Source of the DNA: an uncultured Flavobacteriaceae bacterium | GTDB taxonomy: Bacteria; Bacteroidota; Bacteroidia; Flavobacteriales; Flavobacteriaceae | NCBI GenBank assembly: GCA_937959395.1 | Contig: CALGLR010000009.1 | Coordinates: forward strand, 1 to 64,000 | Direction: 5' to 3' | Length of the DNA stretch: 64,000 nucleotides | Shown: positions 10,052 to 18,684 of the stretch, piece after piece | Position numbering within the stretch: position 1 is the stretch's first letter | Layout: the number at the start of each line of letters is the position of its first letter | Notes under the pieces: generated by a model | What the model was told of the DNA's origin: nothing | The model's database searches: none | What the model saw: the letters and a program-made list of their open reading frames with translations, nothing else | Position numbers and translations under genes: made by a program

Positions 10052-11305
10052 TTACTCACCACTACAATAATTTATTTCAATACCTTTTAAATAAATTTTA
10101 TCAATTTGTGGGTTACCAAACGAATAAGGAATGACACCATAAGAATTAATTGGTTTTGTTAGGATTAAATTAGCCTGTTTTCCTATGGTAATAGAACCCA
10201 CTTGTTTTTCTAACCCCATTGCATATGCGCCATTTATGGTTGCTGCATTAATGGCTTCTTCTGGAGTCATTTTCATTTTTATACAAGCAGTAGAGATTAC
10301 AAAATTCATATTTCCAGATGGTGTAGAACCTGGATTATAATCTGTAGCTAATGCTAATGGTAATCCTGCATCAATAATTTTTCTTGCCGGTGTGTAAGGT
10401 ATACTTAAAAAATAAGAGCAACTAGGCAAAGCTACTGGCATTGTTTTAGTATTTAATAAACTGGTTATGTCTTCATCTCTCATTTCTTCTAAATGATCTA
10501 CAGATAAAGCACCATACTCTACTCCTACTTGAACGCCTCCAATTGCTGTGAATTGATTAACGTGTATTTTAGGAATTAAACCATGTTTTTTTCCTGCTTC
10601 TAAAATTAACTTAGTATCGGCAACCGAAAAATAACCTGTTTCACAAAAAACATCGACATAATGAGCCAATTGTTCATTGGCTATTTTAGGCATAAGCTCA
10701 TTAATTAATAACTGTATATATCCCTGCTTATCATCCTTGTATTGACTTGGAATGGCATGCGCTCCAAGAAAAGTAGATTTAATATCTATTGAATAATTTT
10801 TATTTAAACGTTTTATCACCCGAAGCATTTTTAATTCGGCTTCAACTGTTAATCCATAACCCGATTTAATTTCTATCGCCCCGGTACCTAATTTAATAAC
10901 TTCTTCTAAACGTATTTTGCTTTCTTCATATAAATCATTCTCTGAGGTCTCTTGTAATTTTTTAGCTGAATTTAATATACCACCGCCTTTATTTGCAATG
11001 TCTTGATACGATAACCCTTTAATACGATCTATAAATTCCCCTTCCCTATTTCCTGCATAAACAATGTGCGTGTGTGAGTCGCACCAAGATGGCAATATTA
11101 TTTTTCCAGTGGCATCTATAACTTTTTCAAAAGTTTCATTAGGACAATTATCCATAGCACCATAATTGGTAATTATACCATCCTTTATTACCAAAAAGGC
11201 ATTTTTAATGGTGGGTAAATTATTCATTTCTTTACCTGAAACATAAGAAATAGGTTCTTTTCTAACCTGAAGAAGTTCTTTTATATTTTTAAAAAGTGTG
11301 GCCAT
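10052..11305 (-). CDS. hutI: Imidazolonepropionase HutI
   Basis: 417 residues, a metal-dependent amidohydrolase. The metal-binding HxH is H78-T-H80 in WCDSHTHIVYAGNRE; further motifs are LGAHAIPSQYK, the metal-site region VDVFCETGYF, IHVNQF and LATDYNPGS. It hydrolyses imidazolone propionate to N-formimidoyl-L-glutamate, step three of histidine degradation, in the cytoplasm. Its ATG overlaps the hutU stop by one base (TAATG), so the two are translationally coupled. It is the last gene of the operon: no formimidoylglutamase gene follows, only a repeat and a convergent gene. Confidence 0.97.
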   Translation of the reverse strand: MATLFKNIKELLQVRKEPISYVSGKEMNNLPTIKNAFLVIKDGIITNYGAMDNCPNETFEKVIDATGKIILPSWCDSHTHIVYAGNREGEFIDRIKGLSYQDIANKGGGILNSAKKLQETSENDLYEESKIRLEEVIKLGTGAIEIKSGYGLTVEAELKMLRVIKRLNKNYSIDIKSTFLGAHAIPSQYKDDKQGYIQLLINELMPKIANEQLAHYVDVFCETGYFSVADTKLILEAGKKHGLIPKIHVNQFTAIGGVQVGVEYGALSVDHLEEMRDEDITSLLNTKTMPVALPSCSYFLSIPYTPARKIIDAGLPLALATDYNPGSTPSGNMNFVISTACIKMKMTPEEAINAATINGAYAMGLEKQVGSITIGKQANLILTKPINSYGVIPYSFGNPQIDKIYLKGIEINYCSGE

Positions 11306-13302
11306 TAAAAAAGTTTTTTTAATATACTGTCATCAACTAAATTAGGAAGCGTTACTTTTAAATTGGGTGTTCTTTTCATTTCACGCTTTATAGCAAATAT
11401 AGCTTCTTTATTTCTAGCCCAACTTCGTCTTGCAACACCATTATTTACATCATAAAATAACATGTTTTTTAAGCGTGTGGCTGCGACTTCAGAACCATCT
11501 AACAGAAGTCCAAAACCACCATTTATAACTTCTCCCCAACCAACACCGCCGCCGTTATGAATAGATACCCAAGTAGCTCCTCGAAAACTATCGCCTATAA
11601 CATTGTGTATCGCCATATCGGCAGTAAATTTACTACCATCATAGATATTAGAAGTTTCTCTGTATGGAGAATCTGTACCACTAACATCATGATGATCTCT
11701 ACCTAGCACTACAGCACCTATTTTACCTTCTGCGATTGCTTTATTAAATGCTAATGCTATTTTTAATCGTCCTTCTGTATCTGCATATAGTATTCTTGCT
11801 TGAGATCCAACAACCATTTTATTTTCTTTTGCTGCTTTAATCCAATTAATATTATCCTCTAATTGCAATTGAATCTCTTCAGGAGCGTCTTCTTTTATTT
11901 CCTGTAAAACAGTCATCGCTATTTGATCTGTAAAATCTAAATCTTCGGATTTTCCAGAAGCGCACACCCATCTAAACGGACCAAAACCATAATCAAAACA
12001 CATAGGTCCCAAAATATCTTGAACATATGATGGATATTTAAAATCGACACCATTTTTAGCCATCACTTCTGCTCCAGCTCTAGACGATTCTAATAAAAAA
12101 GCATTCCCATAATCAAAAAAATACGTTCCTTTTTTGGTGTGTTTATTTATAGCTACTGCATGACGCCTTAGTGTTTCTTGAACTTTCGTCTTAAAAACTT
12201 CTGGTTTTTCTTGTATTAATTTATTAGCGTCTTCATATGAAATATCGATTGGATAATATCCTCCTGTCCAGGGAATATGTAAAGACGTTTGATCGGACCC
12301 TACATGAATAAAAATATTTTCGGTATCAAAACGTTCCCAAACTTCAACAACATTACCGATGTAAGCTATTGAAACAACTTCATTGTTTTCTTGCGCATTC
12401 TTCACCCTAGCAATTAGTTCTTCAATAGTTTCGACCAATTCATCTACCCAACCTTGCTCATGTCTTTTTTTAGCTGCCTTTGGGTTAACTTCTGCACAAA
12501 TAGTAATACAACCTGCTATATTTCCTGCTTTAGGCTGCGCGCCACTCATGCCTCCCAAACCTGCTGTTAAAAACAATTTTCCTTTTGGTGTTTCGTCTTT
12601 TGGTAAAATTTTACGAAAAGCATTCATTACAGTAATTGTGGTACCATGAACGATACCTTGAGGACCAATATACATAAATGAACCTGCCGTCATTTGTCCA
12701 TATTGAGTAACGCCTAGAGCATTTCCTTTTTCCCAATCATCAGGTTTTGAATAATTAGGAATCATCATTCCATTGGTAACAACCACCCTTGGTGCATTTT
12801 TAGAAGATGGAAATAATCCCATGGGGTGTCCTGAATACAAATGCAAGGTTTGCTCATTCGTCATTATTGATAAATAATGCATTACTAAAAGGTATTGCGC
12901 CCAATTTTGAAAAACGGCTCCGTTTCCTCCATAAGTAATTAATTCTTCTGGATGTTGTGCTACAGCTGGATCCAAATTATTTTGAATCATGAGCATAATT
13001 GCCGCTGCTTGATCTGTTTTTGCTGGGTAAGCATATATAGATCTTGCATATATTTTATAATCTGGCTTAAAGCGATACATATAAATACGCCCATAGTCCT
13101 TCAATTCTTCTGCAAACTCTTCAGCTAATTCTTTATGCCATGCTTTAGGGAAATATCTTAAGGCATTTCTAATCGCCAATTGTTTTTCATCTTTAGATAA
13201 ACTATCCTTTCGTTTTGGAGCTCTATTAGCTTCTTTAGGATAAGCTCTTTTAACTGGCATCTCTTTTGGAATACCTTGTATTATTTGTTCTTGAAATGTC
13301 AT
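11305..13302 (-). CDS. hutU: Urocanate hydratase HutU
   Basis: 665 residues, the long form usual in Bacteroidota (classical Pseudomonas enzymes have about 555). The NAD-binding glycine-rich segment is near residues 246-260 (LTAGLGGMSGAQPKAG). Other family motifs are YGGNGAVFQNWAQYLL, YSGHPMGLFPS and GGGVGWGEVINGG. It converts urocanate to imidazolone propionate with tightly bound NAD, step two of histidine catabolism. It lies 15 bases after hutH and overlaps hutI by one base. The extra length lies mainly in the N-terminus and in the middle region. Confidence 0.98.
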   Translation of the reverse strand: MTFQEQIIQGIPKEMPVKRAYPKEANRAPKRKDSLSKDEKQLAIRNALRYFPKAWHKELAEEFAEELKDYGRIYMYRFKPDYKIYARSIYAYPAKTDQAAAIMLMIQNNLDPAVAQHPEELITYGGNGAVFQNWAQYLLVMHYLSIMTNEQTLHLYSGHPMGLFPSSKNAPRVVVTNGMMIPNYSKPDDWEKGNALGVTQYGQMTAGSFMYIGPQGIVHGTTITVMNAFRKILPKDETPKGKLFLTAGLGGMSGAQPKAGNIAGCITICAEVNPKAAKKRHEQGWVDELVETIEELIARVKNAQENNEVVSIAYIGNVVEVWERFDTENIFIHVGSDQTSLHIPWTGGYYPIDISYEDANKLIQEKPEVFKTKVQETLRRHAVAINKHTKKGTYFFDYGNAFLLESSRAGAEVMAKNGVDFKYPSYVQDILGPMCFDYGFGPFRWVCASGKSEDLDFTDQIAMTVLQEIKEDAPEEIQLQLEDNINWIKAAKENKMVVGSQARILYADTEGRLKIALAFNKAIAEGKIGAVVLGRDHHDVSGTDSPYRETSNIYDGSKFTADMAIHNVIGDSFRGATWVSIHNGGGVGWGEVINGGFGLLLDGSEVAATRLKNMLFYDVNNGVARRSWARNKEAIFAIKREMKRTPNLKVTLPNLVDDSILKKLF

Positions 13303-13317
13303 AATGATTATTGGCTA

Positions 13318-14811
13318 TTAATTTATCCTAAACGCCCTATTCTTAACCATAGAAATTAGAGTATTAATATCATCTTTTAGAATGCGATCTTCTTCTAATT
13401 TAGGAACATTATTTCTTATAATGGTAAAATTTTCTTCTATAATTTCAGAAAACGCATTTGGTCTTCTAAACTCTAATGCTTGTGCTGCGTACATTAATTC
13501 GATTGCTAATATTTTTTCTATATTTCCAAGTATTTGATTGAATTGACGTCCCGAAATGCTCCCCATAGACACATGATCTTCCTGGCCTAAAGAAGTAGGA
13601 ATACTATCAGCTGAGGGCGGGAAACACAATGATTTGTTTTCGGTTACTAAAGCAGCTGTAGTATATTGAGGAATCATAAACCCTGAATTTAATCCACCAG
13701 CTTCTGTAAGTAATCGCGGAAGCCCATACTTTCCTTCTAGTAATAAATAACATCTCCTATCGGCTATATTTCCTAATTCAGATGACGCTAATGAACAATA
13801 ATCAATAGCCATTGCTAATGGTTGTCCATGAAAATTACCTCCAGATATGGCTTCAGTTTCACTTAAAACAATGGGATTATCAGTTACTGCATTCATTTCT
13901 ATTTCTGCCAATTCATTTAAATGATAATAGGCATTTCTTGATGCCCCATGAACCTGTGGGATACAACGCATTGAATACGGATCTTGAACACGCTCACACT
14001 CAAAATGATTCTTCATGTTTTGAGAATTCTCTAGTAACATACGCATTCGTTTTGCGACTTCTATATTCCCTTTAAAGGGTCTTATTTTATGTAATATCTC
14101 TTTAAAAGGAGCTTCACTACCTTGAAACCCTTCTAAACTCATTGCTCCAGAAACATCGGCTAGATTTAGTAGATAATTCATTTTATCTAAGCCAATAATA
14201 GTATGAGCCAAAATAAATTGGGTACCATTAATTAAAGCCAAACCTTCTTTCGCTTCTAATTTAAAAGGCTTTAAATTGTGTTTTTTTAATACCTCCTTCG
14301 CAGAAACGATGACATTATTTACCCAAAACTCTCCTTCTCCTAATAAAGGCAAGAATAAATGTGATAATGGTGCCAAATCTCCAGAAGCACCTACTGAGCC
14401 CTGCTCTGGTACAACTGGTAAAATATCATTATCTATACAATAGATTATACGCTCTATAACCTCTAAACGAATTCCCGAAAAACCTTGACATAATGCATGA
14501 ACCTTACATATCATCATAATTTTAGATAGCTTTTTATCTATAGGCTCTCCTACTCCTACCGCATGAGTAATTAATAAATTTTCTTGCAGTTTACTTGTTT
14601 CTTCTGGTGTAATTTGCACATCGCACAGCGGCCCAAAGCCTGTATTAATACCGTAAACTGCTTTATTAGATTTAGCAATTTTAATCACTTTATCTCTGCA
14701 ATTATTTACCTTTTCTTTTGCTTCTTTAGTAATTATAGCAGATAATGAATCATTACTTATCGCTAATGCTTTATCGACAGTTAATTCGTCAATTCCATAT
14801 TTAAATTCCAT
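13318..14811 (-). CDS. hutH: Histidine ammonia-lyase HutH
   Basis: 497 residues. The self-cyclising MIO triad is A142-S143-G144 in GSVGASGDLAPLSHL, and the catalytic region with Y53 lies in AVYGINTGFGPL. It deaminates L-histidine to trans-urocanate, the first step of the pathway. It is the first gene of hutH-hutU-hutI, transcribed away from a LysR regulator whose start is 79 bases off. A -7 box (TATTTTTG on the minus strand, 14833-14840) lies about 22 bases upstream of the start codon, so the leader is very short. Confidence 0.98.
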   Translation of the reverse strand: MEFKYGIDELTVDKALAISNDSLSAIITKEAKEKVNNCRDKVIKIAKSNKAVYGINTGFGPLCDVQITPEETSKLQENLLITHAVGVGEPIDKKLSKIMMICKVHALCQGFSGIRLEVIERIIYCIDNDILPVVPEQGSVGASGDLAPLSHLFLPLLGEGEFWVNNVIVSAKEVLKKHNLKPFKLEAKEGLALINGTQFILAHTIIGLDKMNYLLNLADVSGAMSLEGFQGSEAPFKEILHKIRPFKGNIEVAKRMRMLLENSQNMKNHFECERVQDPYSMRCIPQVHGASRNAYYHLNELAEIEMNAVTDNPIVLSETEAISGGNFHGQPLAMAIDYCSLASSELGNIADRRCYLLLEGKYGLPRLLTEAGGLNSGFMIPQYTTAALVTENKSLCFPPSADSIPTSLGQEDHVSMGSISGRQFNQILGNIEKILAIELMYAAQALEFRRPNAFSEIIEENFTIIRNNVPKLEEDRILKDDINTLISMVKNRAFRIN

Positions 14812-14822
14812 TTCTTAGATTA

Positions 14823-14852
14823 TTGTGTTACTCAAAAATATGCTTATTTTTG
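14823..14852 (+). promoter_or_regulatory. Predicted promoter of the LysR gene
   Basis: TTG at 14823-14825, 19 bases, then TATTTTTG at 14845-14852, fitting the Bacteroidota TTTG / TAnnTTTG pattern. It is interleaved with the hut operon promoter on the other strand. Confidence 0.6.
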
Positions 14853-14863
14853 ATACCTAACAA
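14833..14863 (-). promoter_or_regulatory. Predicted promoter of hutHUI
   Basis: On the minus strand TTG (14863-14861), 20 bases, then TATTTTTG (14840-14833). The -7 boxes of the two divergent promoters are only 4 bases apart, so polymerase binding at one should exclude the other and a single bound regulator could control both. Confidence 0.6.
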
Positions 14864-14890
14864 GACTATTTAATTACACTAATAATAACT

Positions 14891-15784
14891 ATGAGTTATC
14901 AAATAGAAATTAGGCATTTAAAATATTTTCTAGCTGTAGCCGAAGAATTGCATTTTAGAAAAGCTGCAGATAAGTTGTTTATTTCTCAACCAGGATTGAG
15001 TAAACAAATTAAACAAATGGAAGATGACTTAGACCTAAAACTCTTTGAGCGCCACAATAGAAAAGTTGAACTAACCTCTGCTGGTATTTATCTAAAAAAA
15101 GAAATCGCTCGTAATTTAAATGACTTGGAACGCATACTAAATCATTCCAAACAATTAAACGATGGTGTTGAAGGGCACTTAAATCTAGGATATGTAGGTT
15201 CTGCTATGCAACAGCTCATTCCCAATTTACTATTAAAATTTAAAAAGGAGCATCCTAATATTATTTTTGACTTAAAAGAAATGGATAACCAAAGACAGGT
15301 TAACGATTTGCTTTCAAAAACTATTGATATTGGTTTTTTAAGATTAGAAACAGTATCCAAAAACTTAGAAGTTTTACCTGTACTAAAAGAGAATTTTTGT
15401 TTGGTATTACCTAAGAATCATGAAATAAATACTTCAAATTTCAGGAGTATAAAACAACTTAAAAATGAGCCTTTTATTATGTTTGATCCTTCTTACAGCA
15501 CAGCATATCATGAAAAAATCATGCAAATTTTTGACGATAATGGTTTCACTCCTATTATTTCACATAATACTATAAATGCGAGTTCTATTTATAGATTAGT
15601 CGAAAATAATTTAGGGGTTTCAATTGTCCCAAAATCATTGCAAACTGGGTATAATATGAATGTGAAATTTATTGAGTTAGACACTATAAATCAAAAAACT
15701 GTGCTTTCAGCAGTATGGAATAAAGACAATAAAAATCCTATTTTGAAACGGATGATTCATATAATAAAAAGTGAAATAGTATAA
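14891..15784 (+). CDS. LysR-family transcriptional regulator, likely controlling hut
   Basis: 297 residues, standard LysR length. The N-terminal winged helix-turn-helix (about 5-65) reads IRHLKYFLAVAEELHFRKAADKLFISQPGLSKQIKQMEDDLDLKLFER, quoted here in part as the family's typical DNA-reading region. The C-terminal ligand-binding domain (about 92-297) has the two-lobe substrate-binding fold, with GHLNLGYVGSA at its start. The gene is divergent from hutHUI with overlapping promoters, which by the usual LysR arrangement suggests it regulates hut, perhaps in response to urocanate or histidine, and represses itself. Enterobacterial hut instead uses the GntR-type HutC and Bacillus uses HutP. Confidence 0.9.
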   Translation: MSYQIEIRHLKYFLAVAEELHFRKAADKLFISQPGLSKQIKQMEDDLDLKLFERHNRKVELTSAGIYLKKEIARNLNDLERILNHSKQLNDGVEGHLNLGYVGSAMQQLIPNLLLKFKKEHPNIIFDLKEMDNQRQVNDLLSKTIDIGFLRLETVSKNLEVLPVLKENFCLVLPKNHEINTSNFRSIKQLKNEPFIMFDPSYSTAYHEKIMQIFDDNGFTPIISHNTINASSIYRLVENNLGVSIVPKSLQTGYNMNVKFIELDTINQKTVLSAVWNKDNKNPILKRMIHIIKSEIV

Positions 15785-15835
15785 ATTCTACTTCAAAATG
15801 AGATACTATATATTTACCTTAGAAAAAACTTAAAA

Positions 15836-16015
15836 ATGTTCAGACTATTTAAAAAGAAAAGTGAGTTAGAGAAACTACAAGATCAATACAAAAAAGTATT
15901 AGAAGAATCTTATAAATTATCGACCACAAATAGAAGTGAGAGTGACAAAAAGCAAGTTGAAGCTCAAAATATTTTAGAAAAAATTGAAGCTCTTAGAAAC
16001 AACACAAAACACTAA
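15836..16015 (+). CDS. Lacal_2735-family small protein
   Basis: 59 residues, starting MFRLFKKKSELEKLQ and rich in Lys and Glu throughout; it should form a long coiled coil (about 8-55). The length, the MFxLFKKKSE start and the ESYKLSTTNRSESD centre match what I recall of the Lacal_2735 family, small proteins of unknown role almost confined to Flavobacteria. Its ATG follows an A-rich leader ending AACTTAAAA. It sits 51 bases after the LysR gene on the same strand, but an independent transcript is likely. No function can be assigned. Confidence 0.8.
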   Translation: MFRLFKKKSELEKLQDQYKKVLEESYKLSTTNRSESDKKQVEAQNILEKIEALRNNTKH

Positions 16016-16106
16016 ATAAAATTGTAAGTAAATTACTAAAAATACGATCTAATACCATATTTAACATTGAAATAATACAAAACAACAATTCGAAATACAA
16101 CCAAGA

Positions 16107-16373
16107 ATGATAGAAAAACTTATCTCTTTTTTTAAAAAACCGCAAACTGAAACTAAAGATATCGTACCTGAAGGTATTTGCCCTAATTGTTGGGGAGAAC
16201 AGGAGTATGATAATAAAATTAGAACCTTATACAAAGATCAACAAATTGATGTAAATAATCATAGTTCTAATTACGCATTTGTACAACAATTTATGGTAAC
16301 TCACTTAAATGGTATTCGATTAAAAAAAGGGAATAATGGCTTAGAATGTCCTACTTGTAAAATTAGGTATTAA
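16107..16373 (+). CDS. Small protein with two CPxC zinc-binding knuckles
   Basis: 88 residues. C25-P-N-C28 near the N-terminus and C81-P-T-C84 at the end could together bind one zinc ion, with a hydrophilic segment between them that carries several histidines. The first ten residues (MIEKLISFFK) are amphipathic. I do not recognise a characterised family; related hypothetical proteins of this size occur in Flavobacteria. The last 4 bases overlap the end of the convergent hydrolase gene. Probably cytoplasmic; role unknown. Confidence 0.75.
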   Translation: MIEKLISFFKKPQTETKDIVPEGICPNCWGEQEYDNKIRTLYKDQQIDVNNHSSNYAFVQQFMVTHLNGIRLKKGNNGLECPTCKIRY

Positions 16374-17155
16374 GCTAGTTCTTTTATAAAGTTTATTGTT
16401 TTTTTATTAAAAATTTCTGGTTGTTCAACATTAACAACATGACCGCATTGTTTAATAACAAATAATGAAGATTTTATATGCTTGGATACGACATTCCTAA
16501 TTGAAGGTAGAAATAAATGATCTTGCTCTCCCATTACGTAAAGCGTGGGTATTTTAATATCTTTAGCTCTAAAAAAACGTAATAAAGGGTTTATTTCTGA
16601 AGTCAACATAAACCAGCGTATAAACTCTTTTTGATATAGTTTTTTTGCTTCGTTTACAAACAATAAACGGGATTTTTTATGATTTTTTCTTGGCATAATT
16701 ACAAATGCGAAGAACTTGTACAATAGCATATAGGGGACCAATGATTTAAATATAACTCCCAGCTTCATTAGCACTTGAGATCTTAAATTCAATTTCATTA
16801 TAGCGCCACCCATAATCATACTTTTCACTTTATTTGGGTGGTTTTCTGCTAAATTTCTAATTAGAATCGTACCTAAAGAGATACCAATAAAGTGTGATTT
16901 TTTTATATTTAAATGATCTATAACCTCTACAATATCATTTGTTATAGAATCAAACGTGTATTTAGATTTAAAAGCATCTTTAAAACCAATAGATTTGCTC
17001 TTACCATGACCTCTTAGGTCTAAGATTAGTACATTAAATTGTGATTTAAAGCTTCTTATTTGCTTAAACCATATAGAACTACTTCCTCCTGCTCCATGAA
17101 CAAAAGTCACCCACTCTGTAGATGTATTATGCGTATATGTTGTGTAGTTTAGCAA
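16370..17155 (-). CDS. Alpha/beta-fold hydrolase
   Basis: 261 residues. The oxyanion loop is in FVHGAGGSSSIW (about 18-29). The nucleophile elbow is GISLG with S93, the acid is the Asp in MGEQDHLF (about residues 218-225), and the catalytic His is in QCGHVVNVEQPE, so the triad is complete. No signal peptide. The cap region (about 115-190) is very basic (PRKNHKKSRLL), which is unusual and could touch membranes or nucleic acid. The fold covers esterases, lactonases and C-C hydrolases; the substrate cannot be read from sequence. Downstream of its start lies a degenerate copy of an intergenic repeat. Confidence 0.88.
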   Translation of the reverse strand: MLNYTTYTHNTSTEWVTFVHGAGGSSSIWFKQIRSFKSQFNVLILDLRGHGKSKSIGFKDAFKSKYTFDSITNDIVEVIDHLNIKKSHFIGISLGTILIRNLAENHPNKVKSMIMGGAIMKLNLRSQVLMKLGVIFKSLVPYMLLYKFFAFVIMPRKNHKKSRLLFVNEAKKLYQKEFIRWFMLTSEINPLLRFFRAKDIKIPTLYVMGEQDHLFLPSIRNVVSKHIKSSLFVIKQCGHVVNVEQPEIFNKKTINFIKELA

Positions 17156-17235
17156 AGAAATTTATATGTTTTTAGCGAATTGTAAAAATACGTCTAATAC
17201 TTCAAACCATTAGTCATAATTTTATTTAATATATT

Positions 17236-17390
17236 GAAGCGATTTATACTTTTTCCATTCGCTAAAAAACTGCCCTTTTAAGCCCATTTTTTGTCTTTTT
17301 TTATTTCCGTAGAGATGCTATGCAACTCAAAAAAGCCTTCAAATGAACATAAAAGTTCTAATTTTCGCTTAAATCTAAACGCTTAAATCA
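17236..17390 (+). repeat. Degenerate copy of the 164-bp intergenic element
   Basis: This stretch aligns over about 150 bp with the reverse complement of 22501-22664. The best core is 17293-17330, containing ATTTCCGTAGAGATGCTATG, against ATTCCGTAGCGATGTTATGC in the other copy. The shared right part reads ATTTTCGCTTAAATC. The terminal inverted repeats are decayed here. It fills most of the 240-bp gap between the hydrolase and cysteine desulfurase genes, and no reading frame is visible in it. Confidence 0.7.
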
Positions 17391-17395
17391 CATCA

Positions 17396-18535
17396 TTACA
17401 TAAACTCTTTTAAAACATCAATAACATAATCGACTTCTTTTGTTGTATTATATTTACTAAATGAAAAGCGTATGGATGGTTTTTGCAGTTCTTCTTCTGA
17501 TAAAATCTCATATAGAACATGAGAACTTTTAGTACTTCCACTTTGGCAAGCACTTCCTTTAGAGCAAGCAATTCCTTTTAAATCTAGCTGGAATAATAAA
17601 ACTAATGCTTTCTCAGGCGCAATTGGTAAACAAACATTAAGAACAGTATAGCTACTCTTTTCAAGATCTCCAGAAGATCCATTAAACTTAATACCTTTAA
17701 AATTATCATTAAGGCATTTTATGAAATAGGTTTTAATTCCTAAGATATAAGTATGCTCTTTTTCTAAATTAGAATAGGCAAGTTTTAGAGCCTCTTCCAT
17801 TCCTACAATATTATGAATAGATTCTGTACCCGCTCTTATCCCTCGTTCTTGCTCCCCACCTATAATTAATGGTTTTAAGCCAGAATTTTTTCTAATAAAA
17901 CTAAAACCAACACCTTTAGGACCATGAAATTTATGAGCGCTTACTGCCATAAAATCTATAGGAATTTCTTGAAAATCTAATTCATAATGACCAAAAGATT
18001 GTACTGTATCACTATGAAATAAGGCATTATTTAACTGGCATAAATCTGCAACTCTTTTAATATCTAAAATAGTTCCTATTTCATTATTTATGTGCATTAA
18101 AGTTACTAATGTTTTTTCTTCAGATTTCAGAAAAGTTTCTAGTTGATTATAATCAATGATTCCATATTCATTAACATCTACATAATTTACAGTAATATCA
18201 TGTTTTTTTTCTAATTGCTGAACCGTGTGCAATACAGCATGATGCTCTATACGAGACGTAATAATTTGTTTAACTCCTAAATCTTTCACCGCACTTTGCA
18301 ATACTAAATTATCTGCTTCTGTACCTCCAGACGTATATATTATTTCACCAGCAGTAACATTTAATTGTTTCGCTATCGTTTTTCTTGCTTGTTCAATAAG
18401 AGACTTTGAAGATCTACCATAACTATGAGTAGATGAAGCATTTCCATACTGGTTTTGCAGTACTTCTGTAATTCGTAAAATGACTTCTGGTCGCAATTGA
18501 GTTGTAGCTGCATTATCAAAATAGACTTGTTTCAT
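17396..18535 (-). CDS. Cysteine desulfurase (IscS/NifS-like class V aminotransferase)
   Basis: 379 residues, full length. The PLP lysine is K202 in SAHKFHGPKG. PLP contacts include SGGTEADN (about 69-76) and H98-H99 in SRIEHHAVL. The sulfur-carrying cysteine corresponds to C330 in KGSACQSGS, with an extra Cys at 324. The enzyme takes sulfur from L-cysteine for Fe-S clusters or tRNA thiolation. No iscU, sufU or other cluster gene is adjacent, so it is a stand-alone paralogue whose acceptor is unknown. A possible -7 box (TATTTTTG on the minus strand) is at 18569-18576. Confidence 0.93.
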   Translation of the reverse strand: MKQVYFDNAATTQLRPEVILRITEVLQNQYGNASSTHSYGRSSKSLIEQARKTIAKQLNVTAGEIIYTSGGTEADNLVLQSAVKDLGVKQIITSRIEHHAVLHTVQQLEKKHDITVNYVDVNEYGIIDYNQLETFLKSEEKTLVTLMHINNEIGTILDIKRVADLCQLNNALFHSDTVQSFGHYELDFQEIPIDFMAVSAHKFHGPKGVGFSFIRKNSGLKPLIIGGEQERGIRAGTESIHNIVGMEEALKLAYSNLEKEHTYILGIKTYFIKCLNDNFKGIKFNGSSGDLEKSSYTVLNVCLPIAPEKALVLLFQLDLKGIACSKGSACQSGSTKSSHVLYEILSEEELQKPSIRFSFSKYNTTKEVDYVIDVLKEFM

Positions 18536-18684
18536 TAGTTTTATATGCTGTAAGCGTTAAATTAAATACAAAAATAGCCGAAATAAAATTAAAGTTAATT
18601 ATCAATGTTATAAATTGGGAATTCTATTATTTTTGTATTTCTTTTTTTATTAAAATCAGAAATAAATTATTAAAATTTAAACGT

